Assembly: GCA_034190945.1 (NCBI GenBank)
Contig: CM067217.1
Span: 170,944,352 to 171,008,351 of the forward strand
DNA: 64,000 bases
Origin: Octodonta nipae
Taxonomy: Eukaryota > Arthropoda > Insecta > Coleoptera > Chrysomelidae
Direction: 5' to 3'
The notes under the pieces are model-generated. The model did not search any database and was not told where the DNA came from. It saw only the letters and a program-made list of their open reading frames with translations. Shown here piece after piece: positions 43,684 to 56,959 of the stretch (positions are counted from its first letter, which is position 1; the number at the start of each line of letters is the position of its first letter). Both the position numbers and the translations under genes were made by a program.

Positions 43684-45707
43684 AGGGTTCCGTATATACA
43701 ATATACGGATACTCTTATAATATCACTCCGGATTTCTGCACATCACAGCAATTTTTTCCTAAACTACTGGACGGAAGAGGTTGAAATTTGGTATCAATGT
43801 ACAGTTTGGCGACCAGCTCAAGAGTACATATTGTAAAAGAAGAAATTTTAATTTATGGGTACTTCTGGGGGGGGGGGCTAAAAAAATCGACCGTTCCCCC
43901 TCTGATCTCCGGAACTACTAAGCCTACAATTTTGAAAAAAGTAGGAAATATAAAACGTTGCCCGAACTTTACAGGAAAAATAAGGAGAAACCCATACTTT
44001 TAATTTTGGGGGCAAATTACAGAATTAAATAGAAAATATAAAGTTAAAAATGTTTCTAACCCATCATGTTATATATCAAATGAAAGGGCTTATTATGACA
44101 AAAACAAATATATTTTTTTCATATTCTTAAAATAAATTAATTAAAAGATATTAACAAAAATATAAAAAATGTTACCCATCCCCCCCTTATCTCCGAAACC
44201 ATAAGCTGGAAAATTTTGAAAAAAAATGGAGGTATAGCTCATCACCTGAACTTCACTGGAAAAATAAGGAGAAACCCCTAATATTCATTTTGGGGGCAAA
44301 TTATAGAGTTAAATGGAAAATATAAAATTAAAATGGTTTCTAACCCATCATGTCATATATCCAATAAAAGGCTTCATTATGACGAAAACAAACATATTTT
44401 TTTCATATTTTTAAAATAAGTTAATTAAAAGATATTAACAAAAATATAAAAAAATTTAAACACCCCCCCCTTATCTCCGAAACCATAAGCTAGAAAATTT
44501 TGAAAATATAGCCCCTCACCTGAACTTTACTGGAAAAATAAGGAGAAACCCCTAATATTCATTTTGGGGGGCAAATTATAGAATTAAATGGAAAATAAAC
44601 AATTATAATTGTTTCTGACGGATCATGTAATATATCAAATCACAGGGCTCATTATGACGAATACAAATATATTTTTTTTAATTTTTTTTTAATGAATATT
44701 TTAAAATGTATTAAAAAATATTTTAAAAAAATTACCCATACCCCCGTTCTTCCCCAAACTATAAGAAATTTTTTGTTTACAGGAAAAATATGAAGGAATC
44801 CCTAATATTAATATTGGGGGCCAAATTATAGTACTAAACGGAAAATAAAATAATATTTTTTAAGGCATCATGCAAAACGTCAAATAAAAGGCCTCATTAT
44901 GAGGAATACAAATATATATTTTTCATATTTTTAAAATTAATTGTTTACAAGATATTAACATAAAGATATAAAAATTTAATTTCTCGCTTTATTTCCGAAA
45001 CCATAATACCTAAAAATTTGAAAATAATTAGGGGTACTGGGACTCACTTGAAATTAGAAAACCCCCATAGTAATTTTAGGAACAAATTATACTATTAAAT
45101 GGAAAATAAAAATTCAATTTTCAAACGCATCATGTAATATATCAGATAAAAGGCTCATTATGTGAATTACAAATATATCATATTTTTAAATCATTTGTTT
45201 GAAAGATATTAACAAAAATATTAAACATCAACTTAATTCCCACTTTAGAAACTACACTATTTAAATTTTGAAAAGTATATTTTATTTGAATTTTTAAATA
45301 ATTTGAATAACAGATTTAATAATTTATAATTTAAAACTTGACCTATTTTGCCCTTTATCTTCCAATCTACAGAGCCTCAAAACTCAGACAGTAGATTATA
45401 AAAGGCTTCTCTGAAAGTTTATTAGTAAAATAAAACTCTTATGTTAATTTTGGGGGGCCAAATTAGAAACTTAAATACATATGTATTCTGATAAAAATCA
45501 AGCGAATCCTGAAGCAGATATAATAAAAAGTCTATGTGTGGAAAATCAAAGTGTATATTTTTTATAAATTTAAAACGCTTCCTTTAAAAGATATTAGGGT
45601 AAATATAAGAAAATGCAGTCATTCCCTGCTTGTCTGAAATAGGAATATTAGAATCTTGAAGGTGGTACGGAACCCTTAGTATGCGAGTCCAACTCGCACT
45701 TGACCAA
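43684..45707 (+). mobile_element. TACGGAACCCT element with internal tandem repeats
   Basis: Left AGGGTTCCGTA and right TACGGAACCCT form inverted tips; the right tip continues TAGTATGCGAGTCCAACTC then GCACTTG, a terminal module familiar from insect genomes and itself a near-palindrome (GCGAGT/ACTCGC). The left tip lacks the complementary module. The interior is an array of about six diverged units of 250-370 bp, each with a TCTCCGAAACCATAAG-type phrase, GAAAATTTTGAAAA, AAGGAGAAACCCCTAATATT, TTTTGGGGGCAAATTAT, AAATGGAAAATA and a CATTATGACGAA-type phrase. A frame at 43788-44003 is fortuitous. Confidence 0.75.
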
Positions 45708-48640
45708 ATTATTTACTAATAATTTCATTAATACTTTAATATACTAAATTGTCATATTGTGAGGACAGATAATTAACGGCAGGCAATGTTCCCAGGCTTC
45801 TCTGGGTCTTCACACCCAGGCTAGGGCTACCTACTTTCATCAGTTTATAACAGAGATATATATTTATTTTAAATTAAATTATCAATAATATCTAAAATAT
45901 TGAGCATTTACTTAGACATTTATTAAACTATAGACTAGTTAGACATTGAAAAATATGCCAAAAGTATCATTCAGAAAACAGTTAAAACGAATGTCTATCG
46001 AATTTCGACTATTGGGCGAACACTACTTTTATTAATTGAGCTGCTTATATTATGTATAGGAGACTTAATTGCTAATTTTTTTGTATGTCTTTAAAATAGT
46101 TTTATAATTGTACCTAAGTAGAATTCTCTCAATACTATCCGTGGTGCCCATGACAAACGTCAAACAATCCCTGCTTTTTGGTGTCTCCAATTCTTCGTCT
46201 GCTTGCCTCGGTTTTTAAGTGCTCTTTCTATATCTAGGCTTTCTAAACTAGTCTTGATAACGGCTTGTAGTTGGAATGCATGGTATTAGCATGAAGGTAC
46301 CGGTTCGTGTGAGTTTATTTTCTGTATACTGTATGGACACGGGAACCATTTTCTTTCCTCTTTATCAATTAACAACAATTGATTATTGGTTTCAACCTCT
46401 ATCGTTCATTGTGTAACTAGCCGTTTCACCCGTGTATGGAATGTGCAATTATATACACAGCAACTTATGAAACATATGGGCTATCCTATATATAAATTTT
46501 AAATAACTTTGAACCACCCTTCATAACTGTAAACCCACCATTTCCTAATATATTTTACCCAAACTGAAAATGCTTATGGTACACCCTAGATAACAATTTT
46601 ATTGAATTTTTTTAACCATCTTGTATAACTGTAATTTTAATTCACCCTATAGTGTAACCATCCTATCTATATCTTTACTCCAGCTACACTATATATGCAT
46701 CTGCTTAAGGGCTACGCTCTATAAAAATTAAATAGAAGAAAATTTCTAGATAGGGACACTCTAGTCACCCATCGGTGTGTGAACTATACTTTATGACCTT
46801 TTGTCATAGCTACCAAATATATATAAAAAATTTCATCAAAATCGGGCTAGCCGTTTTTATGTATTAGATATATATCATTAATGTCTCTGTCAGATTCTGG
46901 ATTTTCCTAACTGTATCTCAACCGCTGCTTCTCTCTTCTCCTACATTGACTCGCCTGTAACTGTTCGTAGCCTAATACTTTCGGCTCTTGTATGGATGTT
47001 GCCTGGCCTCATAATTTTAGATTTAGCTATTGAGTCAGCAGGATCAGTGTCAAATGTAATATTGATATTCTTGCCGTTAATGGTATCCTGTATCAGTAAA
47101 CTGCTTCATTACAAAACCCTCGGAAAAGTTCTGTCCTGGGAGCTGGTGGATGGCTAGTTATCATTCGCCCCTTCATACTGGCTACTCAGCGTTGACCAGG
47201 TTGTTAGTATTACTAGGTTTACGACTTGCTGTTCTTACTGCCAACTACTCAAGGTTATTGACAAAGAGATTTGCTATTACTAGTTGCTGTAACTTACGTT
47301 CTTCCGACAGTGCGTTATTAAATTTACAAGGTATTGCGGTTTGAGATAGATAAGGACACTACCTTAAAGCTTACACGAAGACAAACTCGTTGTAAAACAG
47401 TTTTGCTAAGTATTTCTATCTAATGTGTCTGTCTCTTCTGCAAATGGTTGAAGTTTTTGGAGTGGAATTTTGGCTCTTGTATGGGAGATCCTAATTAAGC
47501 TTACTTGTCAGTCTCAAATATGCACCTTCTTTATATATTTTTGGCAGCCCCTACAATATATCATCTGAAGATGTCGATAAGTGGTACAGTCGATAAAGGA
47601 TTATATTATTCTTTTTATTGAACAAGTATGTTTATATACTTACCAATCAAGTCACTACCATCTCTGCTTCAAAGCATATATCCTTACCGAGATCTTCGTA
47701 CTTAGAAAACGTTAGAAGTCCGGGACTACTAACATTATTATTAAAGCTCAAATTAAAAGAAAGATAGACAATCGTAATACCTTCCTTATTTTTTAATTAT
47801 TAAAATGCCTGTAGTAAAAACACGGATAAGGAAATAAAACTGCAAGATGTCTATAAAGACGAACATAAACTTTGGTTTTCATAAACAGTTCAGCAAACCA
47901 TCATACCGGAAACAACTATAAGGTCTTTAATGAAAAACGTTAATACCGAACTCCAGAAATATTTTTTAATTAAACCCTCAATTGTCGAAATTGAATTCCT
48001 GGAGATCTTTTATTGTCTTTCCAATAACGACTGAATCGAAAGAGGAAATCCATAAAAGCAGCATCCACCGCTTAGAAATAACGTCGCGAAAATATTTATT
48101 GAAGTTTTTCGACGTTATTTTCAACTTTTGAGGTCATATAAGGTTATTACTTCTGTTGCGTTTTGGTAGAGAGAGGAATTTTCCCAGTTACGTCAACTGG
48201 GTTATTGAGTCTGTTTCATTCAAAATTTCAACTCGGTAAATATTTGCAAGAAAGATATTTGTTGGGAAAGTTTCGTAAATAGTGAGATTCGTAGAGTGGG
48301 TCTTTCTTACTTTTCGTCGGTCGTATACCCTTTGTTTTCGCTGTACGATAAATAAACATTGTTTTAGTGTTATGAAGCACTGAACACTTGGTTTTTTTAC
48401 CATACATTAATTTCCAACAAACACTTAATAGAAATTATTTCAGTATAGCTCAAAGCAATTTTGAGAAATTACTGGAATAAATTATTAATTAACTTATGAT
48501 TAAATAAAACCTATATGCTTTGTGTATAATCACGGAGTTAATCTCACAAAATTAATAAAAATTAAATAAAACATGCAGTGATATGTAAACCATTTTACCT
48601 ACTACTGTATACTAAACAAAGAAAGAACATTTTGTATTCG
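45708..48640. other. Non-coding stretch with decayed repeats
   Basis: Around 46470-46700 CACCC-containing short repeats resemble those at 11.3-11.7 kb. Around 46800-46870 the phrase AAATTTCATCAAAATCGG then GCTAGCCGTTTTTATG resembles the conserved part of insect non-autonomous elements. No gene is recognised; a higher-GC part at 46900-47340 has short frames only. Confidence 0.35.
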
Positions 48641-48647
48641 TAATTTA

Positions 48648-49018
48648 ATGAAAAATGAAGTAACAAAAAATCAAATATTTGAGTATGCGAAAACGTCAGT
48701 GCGTGAAACCATTGATGAACTTTGGCTATATTGCCATGAGAAAGCAGAGAGTGACGCCAAATTGCAAAAAAATAGTTCAAACTTGTACAATACCATGACT
48801 GCTCTTCTAAAAATTAAAAACAATTTATTTGAAAACATCCATAAAATGAAAGGCGTTAAACAGGAATGTGGTATTACTGCTATTATATTTACAACAGATT
48901 TAACAGACGCCTTAAGGAACTGGCAACAACAGTGCCACTGTAGGTTGGGCAAAATAAACTCTTTACTCCACAATTCAATGTTGATCAAACTATAGTAGCA
49001 GAAGATCAACTCAGTAGA
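48648..49018 (+). pseudogene. Non-LTR retrotransposon reverse transcriptase remnant
   Basis: The frame to 48995 includes KMKGVKQECGITAIIFTTDL and TDALRNWQQQCH, matching the RT block normally read G(L/V)KQGC.LSP.LFNIYI.D..R.W in insect LINEs. A shift near 48975 gives DQTIVAEDQL, the remnant of the ADDQ catalytic block, in which the first aspartates are degraded. The 60 residues before GVKQE are only loosely RT-like. Nothing of the endonuclease or tail is visible. Confidence 0.6.
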
Positions 49019-49642
49019 TAATGTATATTACGTAAATTAAACAAGTAAACAGCAGATAGGGACTCTCCATAACCCGGAAAAAAAAACAAAATACCTGCTT
49101 GTGGAAGAACAGGGACGGTATGGAAATGTAATAAATAACACATAAGTTCAGTATTGAAGCAAAACGATTGAAATGATATGGGGACGTAAGGAAGATGGGT
49201 AAAGACAATTGGATTAAAAAACTTATAGACTAAACATAAGATAATCTAGGTAGACCTAGATTATCATACAGGCTTAGCGAGAACGATTGTACAAATAAAC
49301 AGAAATTGAAGTTAAAATGCGAGAAATCAATGGTTAAAATACGACTTTTTGGCAGAGTCAAATATCCTTTCATCAGTTCGGTCCGCATAGTTCTCGAGTA
49401 ACCCGAAGTCCGAGCAGAAGGATTCGAGAACTAAAAAAAGAAAAGAACATGTATATGTAGTTTGGATGAAAGTACAGAAATTTGCCATCATGGAGCTTAT
49501 CTGAAATTTGACGATAATAAATGTTTATTTTTATTTTTGAAAATATAACCATATTGTATTATATTGGCTAGATCAGAAAACTTAAAAATCAGAAATAACT
49601 ATTATAAATAAGAAATGAGAAAATATTGTAATGTATTTTTTT
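49019..49642. other. Non-coding spacer
   Basis: No gene or repeat partner found. A short hairpin, ATAATCTAGGT/ACCTAGATTAT, lies at 49230-49256. Confidence 0.45.
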
Positions 49643-49846
49643 CACACTAGGGTTCAGTTCTCTGATGTATTTAAAAACACGGGCCAACTCTCTTTAATTT
49701 ATTTCCACTACTTTGATTTATATTCACAGAACTATTCAGAATTTATTTTTAATACCTCATTGCCAGCTGTCCCTATTTATATATTTTGGATTCTCCGAAA
49801 TATCGGATGAATTCCGATTCCAGGAATTATCGGATGAATATCAAAC
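49643..49846 (+). repeat. Dispersed repeat B, copy 2
   Basis: Partner of 30841-31160, shorter by internal deletion, ending in the ATTCTCCGAAATATCGGATG segment. Confidence 0.65.
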
Positions 49847-52045
49847 CACCATACAATAGTTGCAATTTAAAAATTATTCAACAAATATAAAGTAAACGGG
49901 AAGAGGTCACCAATAAATAACTAATTACTGGCCTCCAAATTCTACCCCATCGAGTATAAACTGTGATGAAGAAGGCAGCCGTGAACTCTTCTTTTAAAGA
50001 GATGCACTGGGAATTCGCTAAGATGTTTAGGCAATCTGTTGTTATACAGCTCAACATTCCTCGATTTTTTCTCACTTTCTGTAGGTCGAACCTTTGACAA
50101 TTGCAGTGAATCACAATTATAACCATAGTTAAGAATTAATATTCGTATGTATTTCGACTAGACAAGAAAAATAAATACAATAAATACAAGGTAACTGGAG
50201 TGGTCGACAACTTTCTCTATATCCGAATTTGGTAATAACTCTTAAGGTTCTTTATTGCTGTTTAAATACTTTTAAAGAGTCAATATGATTTCTCCACAAT
50301 ATCACACCAAAACTTATGCGTGATTCAAACAGTACAAAATAGAAGCTTTGAGCACAAAAAACTAGCACGTCTACTTAATTTTCGAACAAGATTTATTCTA
50401 GAATTTAATATTCTAAGTTGATAGATATGAGCTGACCACTCTAACGTTTCATCTAAGTAGCAAGAACAATGTTGTGTGTTTTGCATTTGTTAAGTCAGTC
50501 TAACATTTTGCATTATAAAAGTCTAGTCGTGAGCATAGCAAATGAGCTTTGTTGAATATTTGACATAAAAAAATCATTAACATAAAGAATGAATAATAAA
50601 CAACCAAGAATCCTTGAGGTACTCCAATACTTCAATGATTAGACTTTATTATATTCCGACTATTTTCCTATCATGTTTATATTAAGGACAAAAAGGCGTT
50701 CTGGAAATTACTAATCCTCTGTAACGAAAATTAAGAAATTATTAATCTTATAAAAACTCATAAAAATATTGACGTAAATTCTACTAAGGACTAACAGAAA
50801 TTAAGCGTCAGAAAACTGTTAAAAAATTTTCGCTTTGGTCCAAGTTTTGTTCATGAGAAAACAAATGAAAAAAATTATAAGTCGGTATTCTAAAGGGCAT
50901 AAACCCAGGTGAGAATTTTATACTAAAAACATTTTTAAAAATATGTTGGAAAATTAATGTTTCTCAGGAGGCTTGTATGCTGAAAATAATTCGCGGAGTT
51001 GTAGAAAAATTATAGAAAATTGCCACACTTTTCTCGTTTATATCCAATCTGCTTTCGGAGTTATGAAACACAATACTATTATCTACATTTTTCTCTTATT
51101 ATTAGCAGAAGTGTTTCAAAATATATGTTGTTACTTATTTTTGAGTGCTGAGAAATATATGTCTTTTTTCACATTTTTTAAATTTTTTCAATAAAACTTA
51201 TTTTTTTATATAAATACCACTTCCGATTCCTGCGCTATTTTAATAAATTATGAAATTAATTTTTTTCTGTTTACGCAAAACCTTTATGCCTAAAAATTAT
51301 TTCCTAGTTGGATTTTCAGAATGCGGTTTCGGGGAAACATGACAATCTTCCAAATTATTTTTTGCTTCTAATGTACTACAAGACTCGAAGAAGCATAAGC
51401 GAGAAGACATATTTCAACTTAGTTTAGATTCTCCAGTTCTAAAGGTGTATGGCACTACTAATTACCTCTAGTGAAATATAATTGAGATAAAATCTAAGCC
51501 AATTATTACTTATTCAACTATGGCTATGTTTAATGTTATTTGTATGTTAGGACGTCTTATATCAGAGATGGCGAACCAATTGCACGCGTGCACAGGTGGC
51601 ATGCTTGAACAATTTTCTGGCACGTTATTAAGTTTCAAATTATCTTCTGAAATTGCCAACAAAAATTTTCTTTCATAAAGATAGTTTCGATGCAACTACT
51701 TCTTGGTGCTAACTTTATTCTCAAAGAAAAGAAATGCTCAGAAATAATGTTAACAGAGGACGCGAAACAGATAGTATAAAGTAGATTTGTGACAATGTTT
51801 TAAATTGATATTTTGGAAGCAATTTGACAAATTGCTCCAATTTTTATTAATCTATATTGCTGAAGGTTACCTCTTACCTATATTAAGCAATCACATCTAA
51901 CAAAAATATCATCAACAAAAAAGTTGTAATTAGTTAATTGGTAATTCTTTAAACTACATCCTTAAGTTGGAAATATTTAACTATATATTCTTTACTATAA
52001 CTTTCCAGACAAAAAAATGTTTTAAAAACTGACATGAGCTTATCA
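49847..52045. other. Non-coding stretch with a possible hAT tip
   Basis: No gene. Near 51560 the phrase CAGAGATGGCGAACCAATTG then CACGCGTGCACAGGTGGCA resembles a hAT (Tip100-like) terminus with its internal palindromic CACGCGTG; a second end was not found. Confidence 0.35.
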
Positions 52046-52053
52046 AAAGGTAA

Positions 52054-54012
52054 CAGTGTTACCAGATTTACGGTTTTAACAGTAGATCTACTGTTTTGTC
52101 TCTTCTTCTACTATTACGGGCTCCTTTATATTTTTTAATAAAGAAAAATTACTTATCAGAAGAATTCAACCACTTATATAGTTGAACTAACTACTAGCAC
52201 AATATAGAATAGTATTTTAAATTTTGTAAAAGTGCAGATCATTGAGATTTGATCTATTTAGCGATAGGTGGCACTACGTATCTGCTGTTTTGGAAATACC
52301 TACTACGAGCGAAATTTTAACAACTATTTAGTGAACAAGAGCTAAATACACCTCTGGCTAAGATGGCGGGACAACCGCTTGTGTGTTTGTGATAGTGTAG
52401 GGGTTAAGTTTAGGAATTCTTATCTATATATAAATAGGCAAAGACAAAAGGATTTTCACCTCTATCTCTCAACCGATTTTCTTCATTTTTGTTTTTTAGT
52501 AGCTACTGACGACCTTTTTTTTTTACTGTCAACGCCAAATAACTGACAGTGCCGCCTATTTGATCTGAGGTGCCGCCACCGCCAGACGTTCAAAACTCAA
52601 AACATTGAGTAATTATACTTATATGAAGGGAGCGATCGGTAGAAATATTCTTAGAGCATGTACTTCTGGAAGTGATATGCAAGCGTTGGTATTGTTTAGT
52701 GGTAAAATAGTCAATGTATTAGATCAGTATTGATTTTTCGGATTTTTTAATTATTTGATTAATATACCTTCCCTAAGGTGTTGTGTAAAAAATTGTCAGA
52801 CAGCGGACAATAGTGAATGTATTGAATATTAAAGTTCTCCTAGGGTTGTTGGTTCTCTCTATTCTTTAATATTCCTGAACTTGTTTGAAACCACAAGTGA
52901 CGAAAACTTTTAGGTTGCAAAGAACAATCTTCTAATTATTATATCGAATATTTTGCCAGGAGCGGTTCCAGCCAAATATTTGAATACCGATATTTGATTA
53001 CATTTTTCTTTTTTTTTATTTCAACAGATTTGTCAATATGAGTGAACAATTTTGGTCATTACATCTACTTCTCCGATTTCTCCACAACTCTGTTTCTTAT
53101 AAAAATATACTTTTTACAATTTCATTCAATAGGATCGAATTTCGACCACTGGGCGACCACTAGTAAATTTAAACAATCTTTGGCCCTGTATCGTAAATAT
53201 CAACCACAAAAGACGCTTTGAAAGTGAATAGACGCTCAGGAAGTGATATTTTGTGTTAGATCTAGTGAAAGACGGGGATCTATAGTGACGGAAACAAACG
53301 TTCATTTATTATAAGATTGGAAAACCTAGAGTTAATTTACTATAAGATTAGAAAAGAAAATGTTTCATTTCATTGCAAGTTAAAGTTGTATTTCAATATT
53401 ATCTATTTCAAATACAAACACTTGTAAATCAAGTGTCACCACCCATAGCCACTTCAGTTGAAGGAAGCCCTAGAGAAGAAGAAGAAGAGCTAAATAGTTG
53501 TTTGAAATGTCGGGCGTTAATCAAGATGGACTTACATACGGCTATAACAATGCAAATTTAGAGTCATCTGAATGATTAAGCTCAAGCAATAACATTTTGA
53601 AGAACAAGTGATATGTTACCAAGGTGCTTTTTTCAATATTTAACTTTTTATACTAAATGAACTATGAAATTTTATACGACGTTTCTAATTACTGCTTTCT
53701 CAGTATTTTACATAATCTAAGCGCAATTGAAATTATTTATGCTGGGAAGAATGAAAACTAAAGTCATTTCAAATAAAACCAAAAAGTAGAGAGTAGTTAG
53801 GAATAAATGCAATAATGGACATAATAAATTATTTATTAACTTTATCAACAAGTACTACCGATATTAATTGCCCATTTTTATCGTTTTTCATAATTTTAAG
53901 TAAGTAATATACCTGTTTATACATAAATATTATCTAATCTACTATTTTGAAGTGTCATCTACTGTTATTTCATCGAGCTACTGTTTTGCTGAAAATGTAT
54001 CTGGCAACACTG
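52054..54012. mobile_element. hAT-type non-autonomous element with nested Helitron
   Basis: Left tip CAGTGTTACCAGAT and right tip ATCTGGCAACACTG are inverted at 13 of 14 positions. The flanks AAAGGTAA (52046-52053) and AAAGGTAT (54013-54020) are an 8 bp duplication with one change. Subterminal CTACTGTTTTG and CTACTATTTTG phrases recur near both ends. No intact transposase is present. The Helitron copy B lies inside, so the hAT insertion is the older. Confidence 0.85.
52433..53163 (+). mobile_element. Non-autonomous Helitron candidate, copy B
   Basis: Starts TCTATATATAAATAGGC after A and ends GGGCGACCACTAG before T, identical in logic to copy A. It is 731 bp against 818 bp, with internal gaps. 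Confidence 0.75.
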
Positions 54013-54020
54013 AAAGGTAT

Positions 54021-54940
54021 ACATTTGGTTTATTAAATGTTGTGCTTTTACAGTTACCGCGTACATTTAAATTTCAAAATTTTTCACATATTTTAAGTTT
54101 ACATAGTACATTATAACTACTAAAAATTAACAATGCCTAGGGACTATATATACTATTCATCTATTCCAGCAACGCGAACAAAAACGAGAAATTGTACCTG
54201 CATTTCGACCTGCTCTTCCACAAATTACCCTGAATTCCAAGAGAACTCTGGAATGAAATATTAACCTTGCCATTGTTCACTTTTTGTTCCTCTACCCCAC
54301 TTTCTTTGTCTCTTGAACGTCGATTCCCCACTCAAGTTTTGCTCTTTTTTAAACTCAATACTCCTGCAATTTTTAAAGGCAACCACGAAAACACATAACG
54401 TCGTGGTCAAAACGAAACGAAATGAAATACGATCGCATTTCGAGAAAATGAAAATAGTTTTAGATGTACGCCAACAAAAAACGACTATAAATTGTTGCGG
54501 CGTGAAGTTTGCGACAATTTGTTGTGAGTTTGATTGAATTTATATCAGATTTATAACAAAGAATAAAGTTTGTGATTGACGTTCACATATTATATAGAAT
54601 ACGTTGATGGAGTATGGAAACGGTTTATTATCTTATGAATTAATCATTTTCGAAAGTAAAGCTCGGACAGGTCGAATTTGTTGTCTAATTTTCACTTTGT
54701 TTAAAGGCGAGATAAACGGATGAAGTTCAACTTGTCTGTAATAACTATGTAGCATCACCTACTACTCAAAAGCTAGATCACCTATTTGGATTATTTAAAC
54801 TATATTTAACCAAGCAGACTGTCTCTTTTTCAGAAAAACAACACTTGATTGTCTTCTAAAAGTTGTTTGTGGCATATTCTTGATTACTTTGATGTTTTTT
54901 TGGGCAATAACACCACAATAAAAGGACGTATATTGAAGGA
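54021..54940. other. Non-coding spacer
   Basis: No gene recognised. The short frame at 54313-54537 has no family features. Confidence 0.4.
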
Positions 54941-54944
54941 AAAA

Positions 54945-54984
54945 CTAAACGTTTCAAAGTCTATTCTGACTTCGTTATCAATAG
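54945..54984 (-). ncRNA. Hammerhead-ribozyme-like core, second PLE family
   Basis: Minus strand: CTA, TTGATAA, C, GAAGTC / GACTTT (stem II), GAAACGTT, TAG. The outer stem CTA/TAG pairs, box 1 again has U3 and A8, and the cleavage triplet would be GTT instead of GTC. It lies about 400 nt downstream of the GIY-YIG remnant on the same strand. Confidence 0.5.
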
Positions 54985-55379
54985 CCTTACATTTATTTAT
55001 GTAAATTGCAAATGAAAATTTGATTCATGACATTTAAACTGCTATTAGAAAATTTGTTGCTTTTAGATATACAGGTAGCACAAACATTTCTAAAGATCAT
55101 GTATGATAGTTAAACAGCTTTCAAATTAGAAGAATTTGAAAGAGTTGTCTTTAGAATTTATAAGTGGCGTTCCTAGGTACGACTTTGTTATAAGATAGCG
55201 CATTCGCTAAAAATGCGATCAAAGAATTCTATTGTTTCATTGATCTCATTAACGTCATAAGGGAAAACCTAGGAAAAACCTTATGAACTATCCCGATACT
55301 GGGTTGTTCAAAAGGAGGTTACCAGTAATAATTTCTTCCTTAATTGTCGCTAACCAGATACGATTAAATTCTACAGAAG

Positions 55380-55630
55380 TAGAAGCGATACAATCGTCTT
55401 CATTCAAAAGAATTCTTTGTGAAGTATAGTTGAATTGTCAAATTGTATTTTATGGCCTAGGTCCCAAGCATGTTTACAAATTTTCGATTTTTCACATTGT
55501 CGTTTCTTTATGAAATTCTTGTGTTCATTTATTCGTTCATTTAATGGTCTCGATGTTTCTCCAATATAAAATGTATTGCATTCGCAATGAATCTTGTATA
55601 TGCAGTTTTTTGAGAAAATTGCTGTGATGT
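55380..55630 (-). pseudogene. Second PLE family, GIY-YIG endonuclease remnant
   Basis: CIYKIHCECNTFYIGETSRP, then LNERINEHK, CKHAWDLGHKIQFDNSTILHKE. This is the GIY-YIG endonuclease of a Penelope-like element: C.(I)Y.I.C.C..FYIGET.R.L..R..EHK, an AxxHA/H..GH..F block and the L.KE end. A frame break follows ILHKE. It is distinct in sequence from PLE-1. The upstream portion is replaced at about 55600-55655 by the tip of a TACGGAACCCT element (AGGGTTCCGTATATACAA on the minus strand), so the reading frame's apparent N-terminus is not PLE sequence. Confidence 0.8.
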
Positions 55631-55657
55631 GACAGAGACATTGTATATACGGAACCC
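55600..55657 (-). mobile_element. Tip fragment of the TACGGAACCCT element
   Basis: On the minus strand AGGGTTCCGTATATACAAT, then CACATCACAGCAATTTTCTC, matching the left end of the element at 43684-43765 with a deletion. Confidence 0.65.
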
Positions 55658-55680
55658 TAAAAAAAGTAAAAAAATTCAAT

Positions 55681-56950
55681 TCAGCTGTTTTTTTTTAATT
55701 CAGCTAAACTAATGTATAGGTGTGTTTTACTTTCGTGTATTATTGAAAACGTATTAAAAGGTACTTAATATATACCGAGTGTAATTAGTTTGAATGCATA
55801 TATTTTAAATGGGGTTAGTTAATATAGACAGAATCGAACAAAAAACTCATATATTGTAACGTGTGAAATATTGAAGCTATTCCATAAATACTTTCTTCGT
55901 TAAAATCTTGTTAGATTAATTCATATCTTCTACCTCATAATTTCACTTGTGAGTAGTTATTTAAGTGACGCTTGTGCTGTGCAATATAGAAATTTCGTCG
56001 ATCTGGATCGTTTTAGTAGGGATTCGCTAGCCGAACGCAAAACGGAGCTCTCTTCTCGTTTCGATGCTGAGGTGAAAGTATTACCTCACGTAATATTACT
56101 AGAGAGAAGAGGCCGTACGAAAATTTTCCCGTACGTAGTAGTTGATGGTTGAATTATATATTCCCTGGGTTTGTATCAATTTGGAAAATATGCTGGTTAT
56201 AGAGGAATATCAGATTAGAGAGCCCGTGTTTGAAAAGGTAAGCGGGGCTTTTTGGCTGAAGTAAAATCGACATGTGCGATATTATATTTTAGGGTTTTAA
56301 GTTGGGACCCGCTTTTATTAAATTGGAAGCTATTTTTCATATTTTTCAAATTTGAATTTTTGACTTTGCAGCTATTTTTCAAGTTTGGATTTTCGACCCT
56401 GGAACTATTTAACTAATATTTGGAGTTTTTTTATGATGAAGCTGTTTTTATGATGGGGCCTTAACTTTGAGTGGAGTTATTTTGCGTTAGAGTTGGGCTT
56501 ATTTAACCGTTTAAATGGAGTATTTTCTACAGTGAATTTGAGTTTTGGATGGAGTTTTTCATGTTTCTGGCACCGTTTCTTTTTTATGGTGGAAACATTT
56601 TTTTATGCTGTTTAATTGGTCATTTTAAGGAGTTTATATTATAACTCATTTTTGAAAAATTATCTATGCATCAAGTGGCTATGTAACCTTTAAATTAACA
56701 GGATACAATTATGGTGCAGCCATTTGTGGATGAAGTACAGATTCCTTGATAGCGGACAAATTGTGAAATATTTAGCTGTGAGTTTCCAGGATTACAAGTG
56801 TAGTACAAATAATCATTTCGATGTATGATGGTAATAGTAAAACTTCGTGCAAGGTAAGGTTTATTCTGTTAACAGTTTATACCGGTTTCTTTTTTTTGAA
56901 CAAATCATTTTGATTATAGGAACATAGTTGATCACAATTTTTCTTCAGAT
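55681..56950. other. Non-coding sequence with one unexplained open frame
   Basis: A frame at about 55949-56152 (SRDSLAERKTELSSRFDAEV, then KVLPHVILLERRGRTKIFPY) is richer in G and C than its flanks and looks protein-like, but I recognise no family and it has no ATG (it opens on GTG). It may be a coding remnant. The rest has TTTTT-rich, loosely repeated phrases without structure. Confidence 0.35.
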
Positions 56951-56959
56951 TTCACTTTT

